From: Bog-473 sp963737745
Lineage (GTDB): Bacteria; Actinomycetota; Acidimicrobiia; Acidimicrobiales; RAAP-2
DNA length: 64,000 nt
Assembly: GCA_963737745.1 (NCBI GenBank)
Contig: CAVTTR010000007.1
Location: 496,001-560,000, forward strand
Direction: 5' to 3'
Shown: piece after piece, positions 53,553 to 62,330 of the stretch
Layout: every line of letters starts with the position of its first letter
Numbering within the stretch: the stretch's first letter is position 1
The notes under the pieces: generated by a model
The model's database searches: none
What the model was told of the DNA's origin: nothing
What the model saw: only the letters and a program-made list of their open reading frames with translations
Program-made: the position numbers and the translations under genes

Positions 53553-53750
53553 TCAGTTGTCCTCGGCGATGGAAATGGCGCCCGTCGGACACAGGCTGAC
53601 CGCTTCGCGCAGTTTGCCCCGCAACGTCTCGGGCGGGTTCTCGTTGAGGATGTACAGGTAGCCGTCGTCACGTACTTCGAAGACTTCCGGCAAAATGCCC
53701 ATGCACACGGCATTGCTGGCACACTCGTCGAAGTCCACGACGACCTTCAC
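53553..53750 (-). CDS. [3Fe-4S]-type ferredoxin
   Basis: A 65-residue ferredoxin. Cys10 and Cys16 (DECASNAVC) and Cys54 (SLCPTGAI) are the three ligands of a single cluster; the position of a fourth Cys is taken by Asn13 or Ala14, as in the [3Fe-4S] ferredoxins that serve cytochromes P450 in Actinobacteria. ATG 53750 follows AGGAGG. No P450 or ferredoxin reductase gene is next to it. It lies between gltX and the UbiB-like gene, on the same strand as both. Confidence 0.87.
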   Translation of the reverse strand: MKVVVDFDECASNAVCMGILPEVFEVRDDGYLYILNENPPETLRGKLREAVSLCPTGAISIAEDN

Positions 53751-53823
53751 AAACGACCTCCTGGGGTTGGGCTACGGCCATTGTCGAGCATATCGGTCGG
53801 GCGCCGTCCGGGGCCGGGGACCC

Positions 53824-55359
53824 TCAGGCGTCAGGAGAGGCGAGATCCACCCCGTCTAAGAGCTGGGCGATGAACTCCCGGTCGTTGAGGATCGGCAGTT
53901 CGGAGACGAACAGCCGGCCGTAGCGCTCGAAGTACATGAGCTGCTTGGCCAGGAGAAAGGTGCCCCGGTCGAAGTCCGACATGAGACCCCCCGACGCGTC
54001 CGCCATGCGACGTAGCCGCCGTTGGGAGCGCAGGCGGTGGAGGATTGCCCTCACGGTCCGCCCGTGCGCCTCGATCCCCTGCGCCTTGGCCACTTGGAGC
54101 TGCACCGCTTGCATCAATCCGGCCAGGCTTACCTCGCCGAATGGTCGGGTCAATGCCGGCTCAAAAATACTCCGGACGAATCCCGTGAGCTCAGGACCCG
54201 ACAAGCCGACGGCCTCTCCGATGGCCGGACCATATGTACGAGTGATGTACCCCGTGACGTCGGCCCACGCCGCCTCGTTGCCCATGGCTGCCGAAAGGAG
54301 GGAGAGAAAGAACCGGTGCGTCAATGGGTCAAGGCGGCCGACGATGCCCCAGTCGATCACCCCGATCCGCCCGTCGCGCAGCATCATCATGTTGCCCGCA
54401 TGCACGTCGCCGTGGAAGGCGCCCCAACGCACCGTCGTGAGAAAGAAGGCGCGCATGACCGCCTGCACGAGCGGGATGGGGTCGATTCCGAGGTCGGCCA
54501 CTCGCGCCACATCGTCAATCGGCACGCCGTCGAAGAACTCCATGGTCAGCACATTGCGTCCCGAATACTCGGGATACGGCTCGGGCACCGCGATCATCGA
54601 CAGATCGAATTCCTTCTGTAAACGTCGGAAGTGGACCATCGAACGAGCCTCGTTCCGTAAATCCATCTCCTCACCGATCTGCTCACGGAAACCATCGAGC
54701 AACTGCAACGTTGATCCGGCCAACTGGTCTCCGGTCAGGCGCACCAATATCTCCATCAACGGCTGCATGAGGTCCAGGTCGGTGGCCACCACGTCCTCGA
54801 TGTCTGGTCGTAGCACCTTGACGGCCACCAGCGTCCCGTCGTGCAGACGGGCGCGGTGGACGACGGCGATCGACGCCGTCCCTATCGGATGCTGTTCGAA
54901 TTCGGCAAACACCACTTCTAAGGGGCGACCGAGGTCCTCTTCGATCCTTTGACGTACGTCGTGGAAAGGGACCTCCGGGCCGGTGTCGAGGCAGGCTCGA
55001 AACTCTTCGGCCACATCGTCGCCGAACATTCCCGGCGACGAGGCGATGATCTGGCCGAACTTCATGAAGGTTCCGCCCAGGTCTTCGAAACTCTTGCGCA
55101 GCGGACGAGCCAGTTGGATCCCGGGGAGCGCTCCGTGACGAATGGTGCGGACCTGGCGCAATGCGACTGGAGCAAACCGTCGCCCTACCATCCAGCCGAT
55201 GGTGGCGCCACGCCGCCCCAGGGCGCGGGTGCTCGGCTGCGGCAGCGGGCGCGGGTAGATCTCCGGCGAATCCTGCGTGAGCGGCCGCGGCGGTTCTGCT
55301 CCCTCTGGTTCATTGGCGTTTCCCGCAGCGTCCGACGTCACCGGGTCAGGGTAGGTCAC
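53824..55359 (-). CDS. UbiB/ABC1/AarF-family atypical kinase
   Basis: A 511-residue member of the ADCK/UbiB family. The signature KxGQ is present as GTFMKFGQIIASSPG, the Ala-rich loop region as GTASIAVVHRARLHDG with VAVKVLRPDIE (ATP-site Lys), MEFFDGVPIDDV, then FHGDVHAGNMMML with the catalytic Asp and GVIDWGIVGRLD with the metal Asp. UbiB-type proteins support quinone or lipid metabolism; Actinobacteria lacking ubiquinone still carry them. The N-terminal 60 residues are Pro-rich and not conserved. It probably shares a transcript with the SRPBCC gene upstream. Confidence 0.87.
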   Translation of the reverse strand: MTYPDPVTSDAAGNANEPEGAEPPRPLTQDSPEIYPRPLPQPSTRALGRRGATIGWMVGRRFAPVALRQVRTIRHGALPGIQLARPLRKSFEDLGGTFMKFGQIIASSPGMFGDDVAEEFRACLDTGPEVPFHDVRQRIEEDLGRPLEVVFAEFEQHPIGTASIAVVHRARLHDGTLVAVKVLRPDIEDVVATDLDLMQPLMEILVRLTGDQLAGSTLQLLDGFREQIGEEMDLRNEARSMVHFRRLQKEFDLSMIAVPEPYPEYSGRNVLTMEFFDGVPIDDVARVADLGIDPIPLVQAVMRAFFLTTVRWGAFHGDVHAGNMMMLRDGRIGVIDWGIVGRLDPLTHRFFLSLLSAAMGNEAAWADVTGYITRTYGPAIGEAVGLSGPELTGFVRSIFEPALTRPFGEVSLAGLMQAVQLQVAKAQGIEAHGRTVRAILHRLRSQRRLRRMADASGGLMSDFDRGTFLLAKQLMYFERYGRLFVSELPILNDREFIAQLLDGVDLASPDA

Positions 55360-55420
55360 CTTTTACCGCACCCATTCAGGTGATCGAGGCTCGGCTGGGT
55401 GCAAGAACAGTGCCGGGCCC

Positions 55421-55801
55421 TCAGGTGAACAATCCGGCCAGATTGGTCAGCAAACCCTGGTAAGCGCCTTGGAGGACGGGAGCCATTTCTGCCGGCTCCA
55501 CCTCGTAGGCCCACGTCACCTTCGCTCCCTCCCCCTCCGCTTCGACGGTGATGGTGGCCAGGTGTCGCTCTACGGGAATCCCCTCGACGATCGCGTACAC
55601 AAGGGTGCGCGTGGCCTCGTCACGTGAGAGCAACCGTTCTCGGGCCTCATTGCCGCCCATAGCGAAGACTCGATCATTGCCCTCGAGGCGGATCGACTCT
55701 ATGGCTGGGAGGATCTCGGACAAGCCCCCGAAGTCGCCGATCTTGGCCCACACCGCATCCGGTGGTGCGTCAATTGTCACATCCACGACGCCTTCTGCCA
55801 T
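55421..55801 (-). CDS. SRPBCC (polyketide cyclase / START-like) protein
   Basis: A 126-residue helix-grip protein: MAEGVVDVTIDAPPDAVWAK, FGGLSEILPAIESIRLEGND, then LVYAIVEGIPVERHLATITV and GAKVTWAYEVEP. Such proteins bind hydrophobic ligands in a deep cavity. ATG 55801 is preceded by GAGGCGGCA. It is 60 bases upstream of the UbiB-like gene on the same strand, hinting at a lipid- or quinone-related ligand. Confidence 0.8.
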   Translation of the reverse strand: MAEGVVDVTIDAPPDAVWAKIGDFGGLSEILPAIESIRLEGNDRVFAMGGNEARERLLSRDEATRTLVYAIVEGIPVERHLATITVEAEGEGAKVTWAYEVEPAEMAPVLQGAYQGLLTNLAGLFT

Positions 55802-55907
55802 TGCCGCCTCCTCAATCTTTTCGGGCCGGCTTCACCCCGCTGCCGGTACGCTACTGCCGGCCCGGCAGGTCAGCGCCATCCGCCGCACTGAGGAGAGTAT
55901 TCAGATA

Positions 55908-56852
55908 ATGGACACCCGCAAAATCGGCTCGCTCACCGTAAGTGTGGTGGGACTTGGTTGCAACAACTTCGGGCGAACGGTCGGGCGCGAGGAAACCGGC
56001 GTTGTCGTTGGGTCGGCGCTCGACGCCGGCATCACCCTGTTCGACACCGCTGATATCTACGGGGAGACCAAGAGCGAGGAATATCTTGGGGCGGCGCTCG
56101 GCTCGAGGCGCGATGAGATCGTCCTGGCCACCAAGTTCGGACTCCCCTACGAGGGTCATGTCGGAGGAGCCGCGCCTGATGCCATTCGAGCTGCGCTCGA
56201 CGCCAGCCTGCGCCGTTTAGGCACGGACCATATCGATCTCTATCAGCAGCATCGACCCGACCCGAATACACCCATCGCCGAGACGCTCGGTACCCTGTCC
56301 GACCTCGTGGCCGAAGGCAAGGTTCGAGAATTCGGGTGCTCCAACTTCGATGGGCCACTGCTGGAAGAAGCGAGGGCGGCCGCCACGAATGGAGCGTCCG
56401 AGTTCATCAGCGTGCAGAACCACTACAACATTCTGCGCCGCGACCCCGAGGATGAGGTGCTTCCGTTCTGCGACGCCACGGGTACGGCGTTCCTGCCCTT
56501 CTACCCGCTCGCTAGTGGCGTCCTGAGTGGCAAGTACAAGCCGGGGCAGGCTGCGCCTGAGGGAACGCGCATGGCGTCCTTCGGCGAACGAGCGAACAAA
56601 GAGCTGAGCGACCAGCGACTGGCGACGGTACGCGCATTGAATGCACTGGCCCTAACCGAGGGGCACACCGTGTTAGACCTGGCGTTCGCCTGGCTGCTTT
56701 CGCATCCAGCGGTGGCATCGGTGATTGCCGGCGCCACAAAGCCCGAGCAGATCGCGGCGAACGCCGCTGCAGGTCAGTGGTCTCCCGGTGCCGCGCTCTT
56801 GACCCAGGTGGACACCATCGCGCCGCGTCAGATACGCCCCGTCTCAATTTGA
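55908..56852 (+). CDS. Aldo/keto reductase
   Basis: A 314-residue NADPH-dependent reductase of the AKR superfamily: ITLFDTADIYGETKSEEYLG with catalytic Asp and Tyr, LATKFGLPYEG with Lys, HIDLYQQHRPDPNTPIAETL with the His region, and HPAVASVIAGATKPEQIAAN for the cofactor. ATG 55908 follows GAGGAGAG. It is a different branch from the YghZ-type enzyme at 45829. Its stop region overlaps that of the convergent secreted-protein gene by nine bases. Confidence 0.87.
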   Translation: MDTRKIGSLTVSVVGLGCNNFGRTVGREETGVVVGSALDAGITLFDTADIYGETKSEEYLGAALGSRRDEIVLATKFGLPYEGHVGGAAPDAIRAALDASLRRLGTDHIDLYQQHRPDPNTPIAETLGTLSDLVAEGKVREFGCSNFDGPLLEEARAAATNGASEFISVQNHYNILRRDPEDEVLPFCDATGTAFLPFYPLASGVLSGKYKPGQAAPEGTRMASFGERANKELSDQRLATVRALNALALTEGHTVLDLAFAWLLSHPAVASVIAGATKPEQIAANAAAGQWSPGAALLTQVDTIAPRQIRPVSI

Positions 56853-57848
56853 GGCCTGCATGATCGCCGCCTCCACGATCTGAATGTCCGGAGGCTGAAT
56901 GGCGGTGGGTCCGCCCGCTACCGGTACCTGCCACACCATGGTCAGATACGGAGTGGGCTCTTGGACCGTCCCTGAACCGCACGGGGGAGTACCCGTGATG
57001 TCCAGCTTCGTGGGCGAACCCGTGAGCGGACCACAGACGGCAGTCCGTTGGTGCCACTGCACGAGGGCACCAAACGGCATGGGCGCCTTGTGCACCGTTG
57101 AAGGCAACACGTACATGGCCGCCGCCAACACCTCTTGACCCGACGGCATGCGGGCGTAGACCAGTCCATCGATGTGTGAAGGGCTCAGGGTCCGCTTGGC
57201 CGCGGCGTTGGCGGCTTCTATGGCGGGGTTCACGTAGTACACCACGGGGTAGCTGGTCGGAGACACCGCGACGTAACCCGCAGCGAGGGCGGCGGACAGA
57301 TTCTCGTACTGCGCGACGGACTGACTGGTGAGCTGCACGTACTGGGTCGAATTGATTTGCTGGGAGAACGTCGGTTCAGCGGCACAGCCGGTTACCGCCA
57401 TGTGGATGTCGTCCGGTCCATTCTTTCCTTGCGCCAAGAGCTCGTTGGCCAGAGCGACCGGCAGGGCTGGCCCGGTGTAATTCCAATTGGCTTTGACGGT
57501 GTTGAGCCCAGCCGCGGCAGAGGCGTCGGCCCCGTTCATATTCATCCCCTGAGTCCCACTCATGATCATGTACGGCGTGTTGTTGAGATCCAATCCGGCG
57601 CGGGCCGTACCTGAGTTGCCGGAGGTGCATGAAGCTGAACTCGTCGTGGGATCACTCGACCGGGCGTTGCCGGCCATGCCGGCCATGCCGGCCATGCCGG
57701 CCATAGCCATGTCCGATGTCTCCTGGGCCGGAGCGGGATACGCCGCACAGAGCACAAGCGCAAGAGCCACCAGCGCGACGGCCCCCAGGGCCAGGACTGG
57801 ATTCCACCGGACCAATGACGCCAAGGGCGGTGCCTCGAATCGGTGCAT
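56844..57848 (-). CDS. Uncharacterised secreted protein with Met-Ala-Gly repeats
   Basis: A 334-residue protein with a long N-terminal membrane signal (LALGAVALVALALVLCAAYP, then APAQ). Right after it comes a Met-rich tract, MAMAGMAGMAGMAGNA, coded by the 9-base tandem repeat at 57669-57704. The rest contains several Cys, MNMNGADAS, and an extended beta-looking domain ending QPPDIQIVEAAIM. Family unknown to me. A Met-rich segment outside the membrane could bind Cu(I), but this is speculation. The gene overlaps the upstream membrane-protein gene by 197 bases in a different frame. Confidence 0.68.
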   Translation of the reverse strand: MHRFEAPPLASLVRWNPVLALGAVALVALALVLCAAYPAPAQETSDMAMAGMAGMAGMAGNARSSDPTTSSASCTSGNSGTARAGLDLNNTPYMIMSGTQGMNMNGADASAAAGLNTVKANWNYTGPALPVALANELLAQGKNGPDDIHMAVTGCAAEPTFSQQINSTQYVQLTSQSVAQYENLSAALAAGYVAVSPTSYPVVYYVNPAIEAANAAAKRTLSPSHIDGLVYARMPSGQEVLAAAMYVLPSTVHKAPMPFGALVQWHQRTAVCGPLTGSPTKLDITGTPPCGSGTVQEPTPYLTMVWQVPVAGGPTAIQPPDIQIVEAAIMQASN

Positions 57849-58833
57849 CTGCCAGCACCTTCGTGGGCATCATGGCCAGAGCGAGGAGGATGATCAACGG
57901 ACCTGTATTGGGGTCGGTCCCGCTGCCCGTGAAGATGCCGCCGAGGAGTCCCTGGCCCGTGATCCAGAAGATCAAGGTGAGAATCGCCCCGGCAGTCAAG
58001 AACGGGCCCGGACGGCGTGCGAGCAACGGGCCTAGGCCTATGGCGAGGGAGATGACGGCCAGCACCCACGCCGTCTGCGTTCCCACCGCGCCAAACTGAT
58101 GGCCCGTGCTGTCCAGGAAATGGGAGTACCAGCTCGGATTGCCGGGCGCCATGCCGGTGATGGCACTCCCGATCGAGCTCTGCGTTCGGTTATCGGGCAG
58201 CAAGAACAGGACGGCGGCCAGGACCCAGAACCCGCTCCACACCGCGAGCGGAGTAATCGGTCCGCCGATTCCCCGGGCGGCTGCGGATGACCCGATTCCC
58301 GCCTCACCATCGTGAGGTACCTCGCGCCGTCCGGTCGTTTTGCGGGGCCACGCCATGAGACCTATGAGGGCATACAGCAGCACCGATCCCGGCGCCCCGG
58401 TGAGCGCGGTGGCAGAGCCGGTGAGGAGCATCCCGAGGCCCTCGCCGAACACCCACACACCAAGAACGTAGGGAAAGGACAACGCAAGCGCGAGGCGTAC
58501 CGTCCGACGAAACAAAAGGCCCACGCCGATGACGAGTTGAACGCTGGCGAACAGCGCGTTCCACACCGCGGGGTGCGGAGCAAGGAAGTTGCCCACGTTG
58601 GTGATAACCCAGTGGATGACTGCTGGTTGCCCGGAGGCATTCGCCAGCACAAACCTAGGAACGAAGTTCTTGGAGAACATGTACGGCTGAAATTGCAGTG
58701 CGGCATCGAGGATCCACAGAAGGCCGAGCACGACCTGGACCGTGCGTTGGGAACGTACGAGTGGATGACGTTGGATCTCCTTCGGTGCCCGCTCGAGAGC
58801 GGCGCCATCATCTACGTCGAGATCGTCTGCCAT
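57652..58833 (-). CDS. Polytopic membrane protein, DoxX-like, uncharacterised
   Basis: A 393-residue protein with about eight hydrophobic segments (VQVVLGLLWILDAALQFQPY, ALFASVQLVIGVGLLF, SVLLYALIGLMAW, FWVLAAVLFLLPDN, AWVLAVISLAIGLGPL, ILTLIFWITGQGLLGG). The first half resembles DoxX-type proteins. After LALAMMPTKVLAD the sequence turns into a Gly/Arg/His-rich tail (GRHGRHGRHGRQ) read out of frame over the Met-Ala-Gly repeat of the next gene. The real end may be shorter if a base is missing near 57850. The two proteins are probably partners. Confidence 0.72.
   Translation of the reverse strand: MADDLDVDDGAALERAPKEIQRHPLVRSQRTVQVVLGLLWILDAALQFQPYMFSKNFVPRFVLANASGQPAVIHWVITNVGNFLAPHPAVWNALFASVQLVIGVGLLFRRTVRLALALSFPYVLGVWVFGEGLGMLLTGSATALTGAPGSVLLYALIGLMAWPRKTTGRREVPHDGEAGIGSSAAARGIGGPITPLAVWSGFWVLAAVLFLLPDNRTQSSIGSAITGMAPGNPSWYSHFLDSTGHQFGAVGTQTAWVLAVISLAIGLGPLLARRPGPFLTAGAILTLIFWITGQGLLGGIFTGSGTDPNTGPLIILLALAMMPTKVLADAPIRGTALGVIGPVESSPGPGGRRAGGSCACALCGVSRSGPGDIGHGYGRHGRHGRHGRQRPVE
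57669..57704. repeat. Four tandem copies of a 9-base repeat
   Basis: GCCGGCCAT is repeated four times without change (57669-57677, 57678-57686, 57687-57695, 57696-57704), and a partial AGCCAT follows. On the minus strand one frame reads Met-Ala-Gly and the other Gly-Arg-His. A unit divisible by three can expand or shrink without changing frame, so copy number may vary among strains. Confidence 0.9.
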
Positions 58834-58908
58834 GGGTAGGCTTCACCGTAGTTGGCAGGCTCCGACACCTTCCGTCAGGCACCTCCGCCCGCGACCGGCA
58901 CGTCGTGA

Positions 58909-60330
58909 TCAGGCGTCAGCGACCGCTGCCACCAGCTTCTGCAGGGTGTCCTTGGCGTCGCCGAACAACATCGTCGTCTTCGTGTTGTAGAGCAGCTCGT
59001 TGTCGATGCCGGCAAAGCCTGGGCGCATGGAGCGCTTGAGAAAAATGATGTTCTCCGCCTCGTCGGCATGAATGATTGGCATGCCATAAATGGGGCTTCC
59101 CGGCGTCGTCAAGGCGGCGGGATTCACGGTGTCATTGGCCCCGACCACGAGGGCTACATCGGTGGTGGACATCTCGGCGTTGGCCTCGTCCATCTCTTCG
59201 AGCTCGTCGTACGGGACGTTGGCCTCGGCCAAAAGGACGTTCATATGACCCGGCATGCGACCGGCCACGGGATGGATGGCATACGACACGTCAACACCCT
59301 TGGCGCTCAACGCGTCGGCCAGTTCGCGCACAGTGTGTTGCGCCTGGGCCACCGCCAGGCCATAACCGGGGATAATGACCACCTTGCGGGCGTAGGAGAG
59401 CAGCACCCCCACGTCTTCGGCGGTCCCGGTGCGCACCGCTCGCGAGGCGTCACCCTCTTCCCCACCGGTGGCCGTGATGACCGCACCGAAGGCACTGAAA
59501 AGGATGTTCGGCAGGGAACGGCCCATGGCCGAGCTCATGAGTCGGGTCAAGATGATGCCCGACGCCCCGACCAAGGTTCCGGCGACAATGAGGAGGTTGT
59601 TGTTCAACACGAAACCCGACGCCGCCACAGCCAATCCGGTAAATGAGTTCAAGAGTGAGATGAGGACGGGGACATCAGCTCCGCCGATCGGAAGCACGAA
59701 GATCAAACCCAACACCAGCGCGAGCCCCAGAATGACGAAGACCAGCGCGATGTTGCCGGTGACGAGCGCCACCACGATGAGGGCGCCGATAGCCACGCCC
59801 ACCAAGGCGTTGATGAACTGCTGCCCCGGATACGTGATCGGCCGCCCGGTGATCAGCTCTTGCAGCTTGACGAAGGCGATGGCGCTTCCAGAGAAGGAGA
59901 CCGAGCCGATCAGCACGCCCAGCAGAACCTCCGCCGTGACGTAGACGGCAGGTTTGAGCCCGAGCGAATGGAGATGGAGGAGCTCGATGATCGAGATGAG
60001 AGCGGCCGCTCCACCGCCCACGCCATTGAAGATGGCCACCAGCTGCGGCATGGCGGTCATCTTCACCATCCGGGCCACGGGCACCGCTACCACTGCGCCC
60101 AGCACCATGGCAATGAGGGCGAGCACAAGGTTCTTTCCCGAATGCCGCAATGTCGGAAGGGTGAACGTCATGGCGATGGCGAGGATGGCGGCCGCCGCCC
60201 CCAACTGATTCCCCCGCCTGGCAAACCGCGGAGACCCCAATCCCTTGAGGGCCAGGATGAAGCCGGCAATGGCTAAGAGATAGACGAGGTCCCTGACGGT
60301 TGACAACGGCAAGGAGACCGCTGTCGTCAC
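58909..60330 (-). CDS. pntB: NAD(P) transhydrogenase subunit beta
   Basis: A 473-residue membrane subunit that holds the proton path and the NADP(H)-binding domain. About nine membrane segments come first (AAAILAIAMTFTLPTLRHSG, GVGGGAAALISIIELLHLHS, SGSAIAFVKLQELITGRPIT). The dIII domain follows with VVIIPGYGLAVAQAQHTVRE, SYAIHPVAGRMPGHMNVLLA, LVVGANDTVNPAA, and KRSMRPGFAGIDNELLYNTK. The GTG start at 60330 overlaps the pntAB stop (GTGA). It makes NADPH from NADH using the proton gradient. Confidence 0.93.
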   Translation of the reverse strand: MTTAVSLPLSTVRDLVYLLAIAGFILALKGLGSPRFARRGNQLGAAAAILAIAMTFTLPTLRHSGKNLVLALIAMVLGAVVAVPVARMVKMTAMPQLVAIFNGVGGGAAALISIIELLHLHSLGLKPAVYVTAEVLLGVLIGSVSFSGSAIAFVKLQELITGRPITYPGQQFINALVGVAIGALIVVALVTGNIALVFVILGLALVLGLIFVLPIGGADVPVLISLLNSFTGLAVAASGFVLNNNLLIVAGTLVGASGIILTRLMSSAMGRSLPNILFSAFGAVITATGGEEGDASRAVRTGTAEDVGVLLSYARKVVIIPGYGLAVAQAQHTVRELADALSAKGVDVSYAIHPVAGRMPGHMNVLLAEANVPYDELEEMDEANAEMSTTDVALVVGANDTVNPAALTTPGSPIYGMPIIHADEAENIIFLKRSMRPGFAGIDNELLYNTKTTMLFGDAKDTLQKLVAAVADA

Positions 60331-60716
60331 GCCCGGTCTCCGGGTTCTTTGGCTCCGAGGTCCTTGGCTTCGTTCTTCTGCGCCACGTGACGCTCGTTGG
60401 GTTTGACCTTGAACATCTCGAGCATGCGATCAGTCACCACGAAGCCGCCGACGACGTTCAGCGTGGCCAAGAAGATGGCCAGAAAGCCGAGTATCAGCTG
60501 CGCTGTGCCATGAGCATCTCCCATGATCGTCAACGCGCCGACGAGAACGATCCCGTGAATGGCATTGGAGCCCGACATCAACGGGGTGTGCAGGATGCTC
60601 GGAACCTTGGAAACGACCTCGATGCCGACGAATGCCGCCAGTACGAACACCGTCAGGTATTCGACGATGCCTGTCCCACTGAACACTTGACCCGTCAAAG
60701 CCGCCGAGCCGATCAT
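60327..60716 (-). CDS. pntAB: NAD(P) transhydrogenase subunit alpha, membrane part (PntAB)
   Basis: A 129-residue protein with three to four membrane segments (YLTVFVLAAFVGIEVVSKVP, SNAIHGIVLVGALTIMG, AQLILGFLAIFLATLNVVGG) and VTDRMLEMFK at the cytoplasmic end. This matches the dII portion of PntA, which is a separate chain in many Actinobacteria and alpha-proteobacteria. ATG 60716 overlaps the pntAA stop (ATGA), and the stop overlaps the pntB start. Confidence 0.92.
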   Translation of the reverse strand: MIGSAALTGQVFSGTGIVEYLTVFVLAAFVGIEVVSKVPSILHTPLMSGSNAIHGIVLVGALTIMGDAHGTAQLILGFLAIFLATLNVVGGFVVTDRMLEMFKVKPNERHVAQKNEAKDLGAKEPGDRA

Positions 60717-61855
60717 CGCGAACTCTCCCCTCCGTGTTCGAGCACCTCGATCGCACCCGACGACATGGCTGCGCCGTTGCGCAGCACACACATCCCCACC
60801 ACGATCTCGTCTTCCCAATCTGGCGCGAGGGTGCCCTCGGCCCCCATCAGGCCGAGCACATTCGCCACGTTACGTGCGTAGAGGAAACTGGCGTGGGTGG
60901 GCATACCCGAAGGCGGATTGGCCATGCCAACGATGTGGACGCCGTGATGATCGACCACCACGCCCACCTCGGTCAGGGCACAGTTGCCTCCAGAATCCGC
61001 GGCCATGTCGACCACAACCGCGCCGGCGGTCATGCCATCGACCATCTCCTCGGTCACCAAAATGGGTGCCACCCGACCGGGCACGGCGGCGGTGGTGATG
61101 ACCACATCGGATGCAGCCACCTCGCTGGCCAGCGCCGCGCGCTGGCGGACCAGCTCTTCATCGGTGAGCTCTCGGGCGTAGCCACCCGCCCCTTCAGCCG
61201 AGACACCCAGGTCGAGGAATGTTGCCCCGAGGCTCTCTGCCTCTTCTTTGGCCGCGGCACGCACGTCATATGCCTTGACGACCGCCCCGAGTCGTCGCGC
61301 CGTAGCGATGGCCTGCAGGCCGGCCACGCCGACGCCCATCACGAGAACCTTGGCCGGCGGCACCGTGCCCGCCGCTGTCATGAACATCGGGAAGAATTTG
61401 GAGAGATGCTCAGCGGCAGTCAGGCCGGCCCGATAGCCCGACACCGTGGACTGTGAGCTGAGTGCGTCCATGCCCTGAGCTCGGCTGATACGCGGCAACA
61501 GGTCAAAGCTGAATACCGTGGTCCCGCGAGCAGCCAGGACCCGTAACGCCTCCGCGGAATGCGCGGCCTGAAAGAAACTCAATACGACCGCCCCTCTTGG
61601 GACCAACGCAGCACCCTCGGCGTCGGGTGCGTTGACGCCAACCACGAGCCCGGCATCCCGAAGGGTGGCGCCGGCGTCGGGAGCGATACGGGCCCCTGAA
61701 CTGACATAGGCCTCGTCGCTGAACGCGGCCTCGGCGCCAGCGCCCGACTGGACCACGACCTCCCAGCCCGCAGCGACCAGTCTCTTCACGACGTCAGGGA
61801 CGAGAGCCACCCGACGCTCGCCGGGACGTGTCTCTGTGGGGACGGCCAATTTCAC
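60713..61855 (-). CDS. pntAA: NAD(P) transhydrogenase subunit alpha, NAD-binding part (PntAA)
   Basis: A 380-residue soluble dI subunit with alanine-dehydrogenase-like build: MKLAVPTETRPGERRVALVP, then VQSGAGAEAAFSDEAY, the Rossmann motif VLVMGVGVAGLQAIATARRL, and DVVITTAAVPGRVAPILVTE with EEMVDGMTAGAVVVDMAADS. It binds NAD(H) and hands hydride to PntB. It is first in the pntAA-pntAB-pntB operon, where all junctions overlap by four bases. Confidence 0.93.
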   Translation of the reverse strand: MKLAVPTETRPGERRVALVPDVVKRLVAAGWEVVVQSGAGAEAAFSDEAYVSSGARIAPDAGATLRDAGLVVGVNAPDAEGAALVPRGAVVLSFFQAAHSAEALRVLAARGTTVFSFDLLPRISRAQGMDALSSQSTVSGYRAGLTAAEHLSKFFPMFMTAAGTVPPAKVLVMGVGVAGLQAIATARRLGAVVKAYDVRAAAKEEAESLGATFLDLGVSAEGAGGYARELTDEELVRQRAALASEVAASDVVITTAAVPGRVAPILVTEEMVDGMTAGAVVVDMAADSGGNCALTEVGVVVDHHGVHIVGMANPPSGMPTHASFLYARNVANVLGLMGAEGTLAPDWEDEIVVGMCVLRNGAAMSSGAIEVLEHGGESSR

Positions 61856-61946
61856 GGTGGTTGTGTTTAGCAGCTAAGTGCCGGGAACCCCGAATACTGT
61901 CTCCAGGTGGGTCAGCGCGCCCTCGGACCAGGGCCTCCCGCTGCGT

Positions 61947-62330
61947 TCATTCCGTCGATGTGGTGCCACCTTGCGCAACCCGACGCAGCAGATTCGATAC
62001 ACGCTGATGCGTCACGCCGAAGAGATGGGCGATACTGGGGATGCTTTGGCCCTCCGCACGAAGCGCGACAACAAGGGAACGGCGGAGATAGCCACTCGCT
62101 TCGGACTGGCGACGCAGAATGGTGCTCACGAGTTGCACGGTGCTCGGTTCGTCCTCGTTGGCGAGGATGGCCTTCCAATCCTGGCCATTTTCGCGCGCCA
62201 GGCGGACGTCGGCAATCCGTTGGAAGAGCACACGTTCGCGTTCAGCGTTCTCCCTGAGCACGGCGTCCAACTCGCCCAGGGCCTTGAGAACCTCGTCAGA
62301 ATCGGTACTTTTGTCAGCCTGACCCGCCAT
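61947..62330 (-). CDS. Small coiled-coil protein with C-terminal helix-turn-helix
   Basis: About 127 residues from ATG 62330, which has GGAAGG four bases upstream; ATG 62357 and the open frame to 62456 are alternatives. The first half is a charged helix (VLKALGELDAVLRENAERER and LFQRIADVRLARENGQDWKA). The end is a helix-turn-helix resembling Sigma70 region 4 or a resolvase HTH (LRAEGQSIPSIAHLFGVTHQ, RVSNLLRR). It is likely a DNA-binding protein. It lies about 90 bases from the start of pntAA on the same strand and could regulate it; the target is not known. Confidence 0.66.
   Translation of the reverse strand: MAGQADKSTDSDEVLKALGELDAVLRENAERERVLFQRIADVRLARENGQDWKAILANEDEPSTVQLVSTILRRQSEASGYLRRSLVVALRAEGQSIPSIAHLFGVTHQRVSNLLRRVAQGGTTSTE

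Noticed and set aside
57669..57704. Tandem repeat considered as a CRISPR-like or VNTR element
   Set aside because: Nine-base perfect units without spacers inside coding sequence; this is a coding microsatellite, not a CRISPR array.
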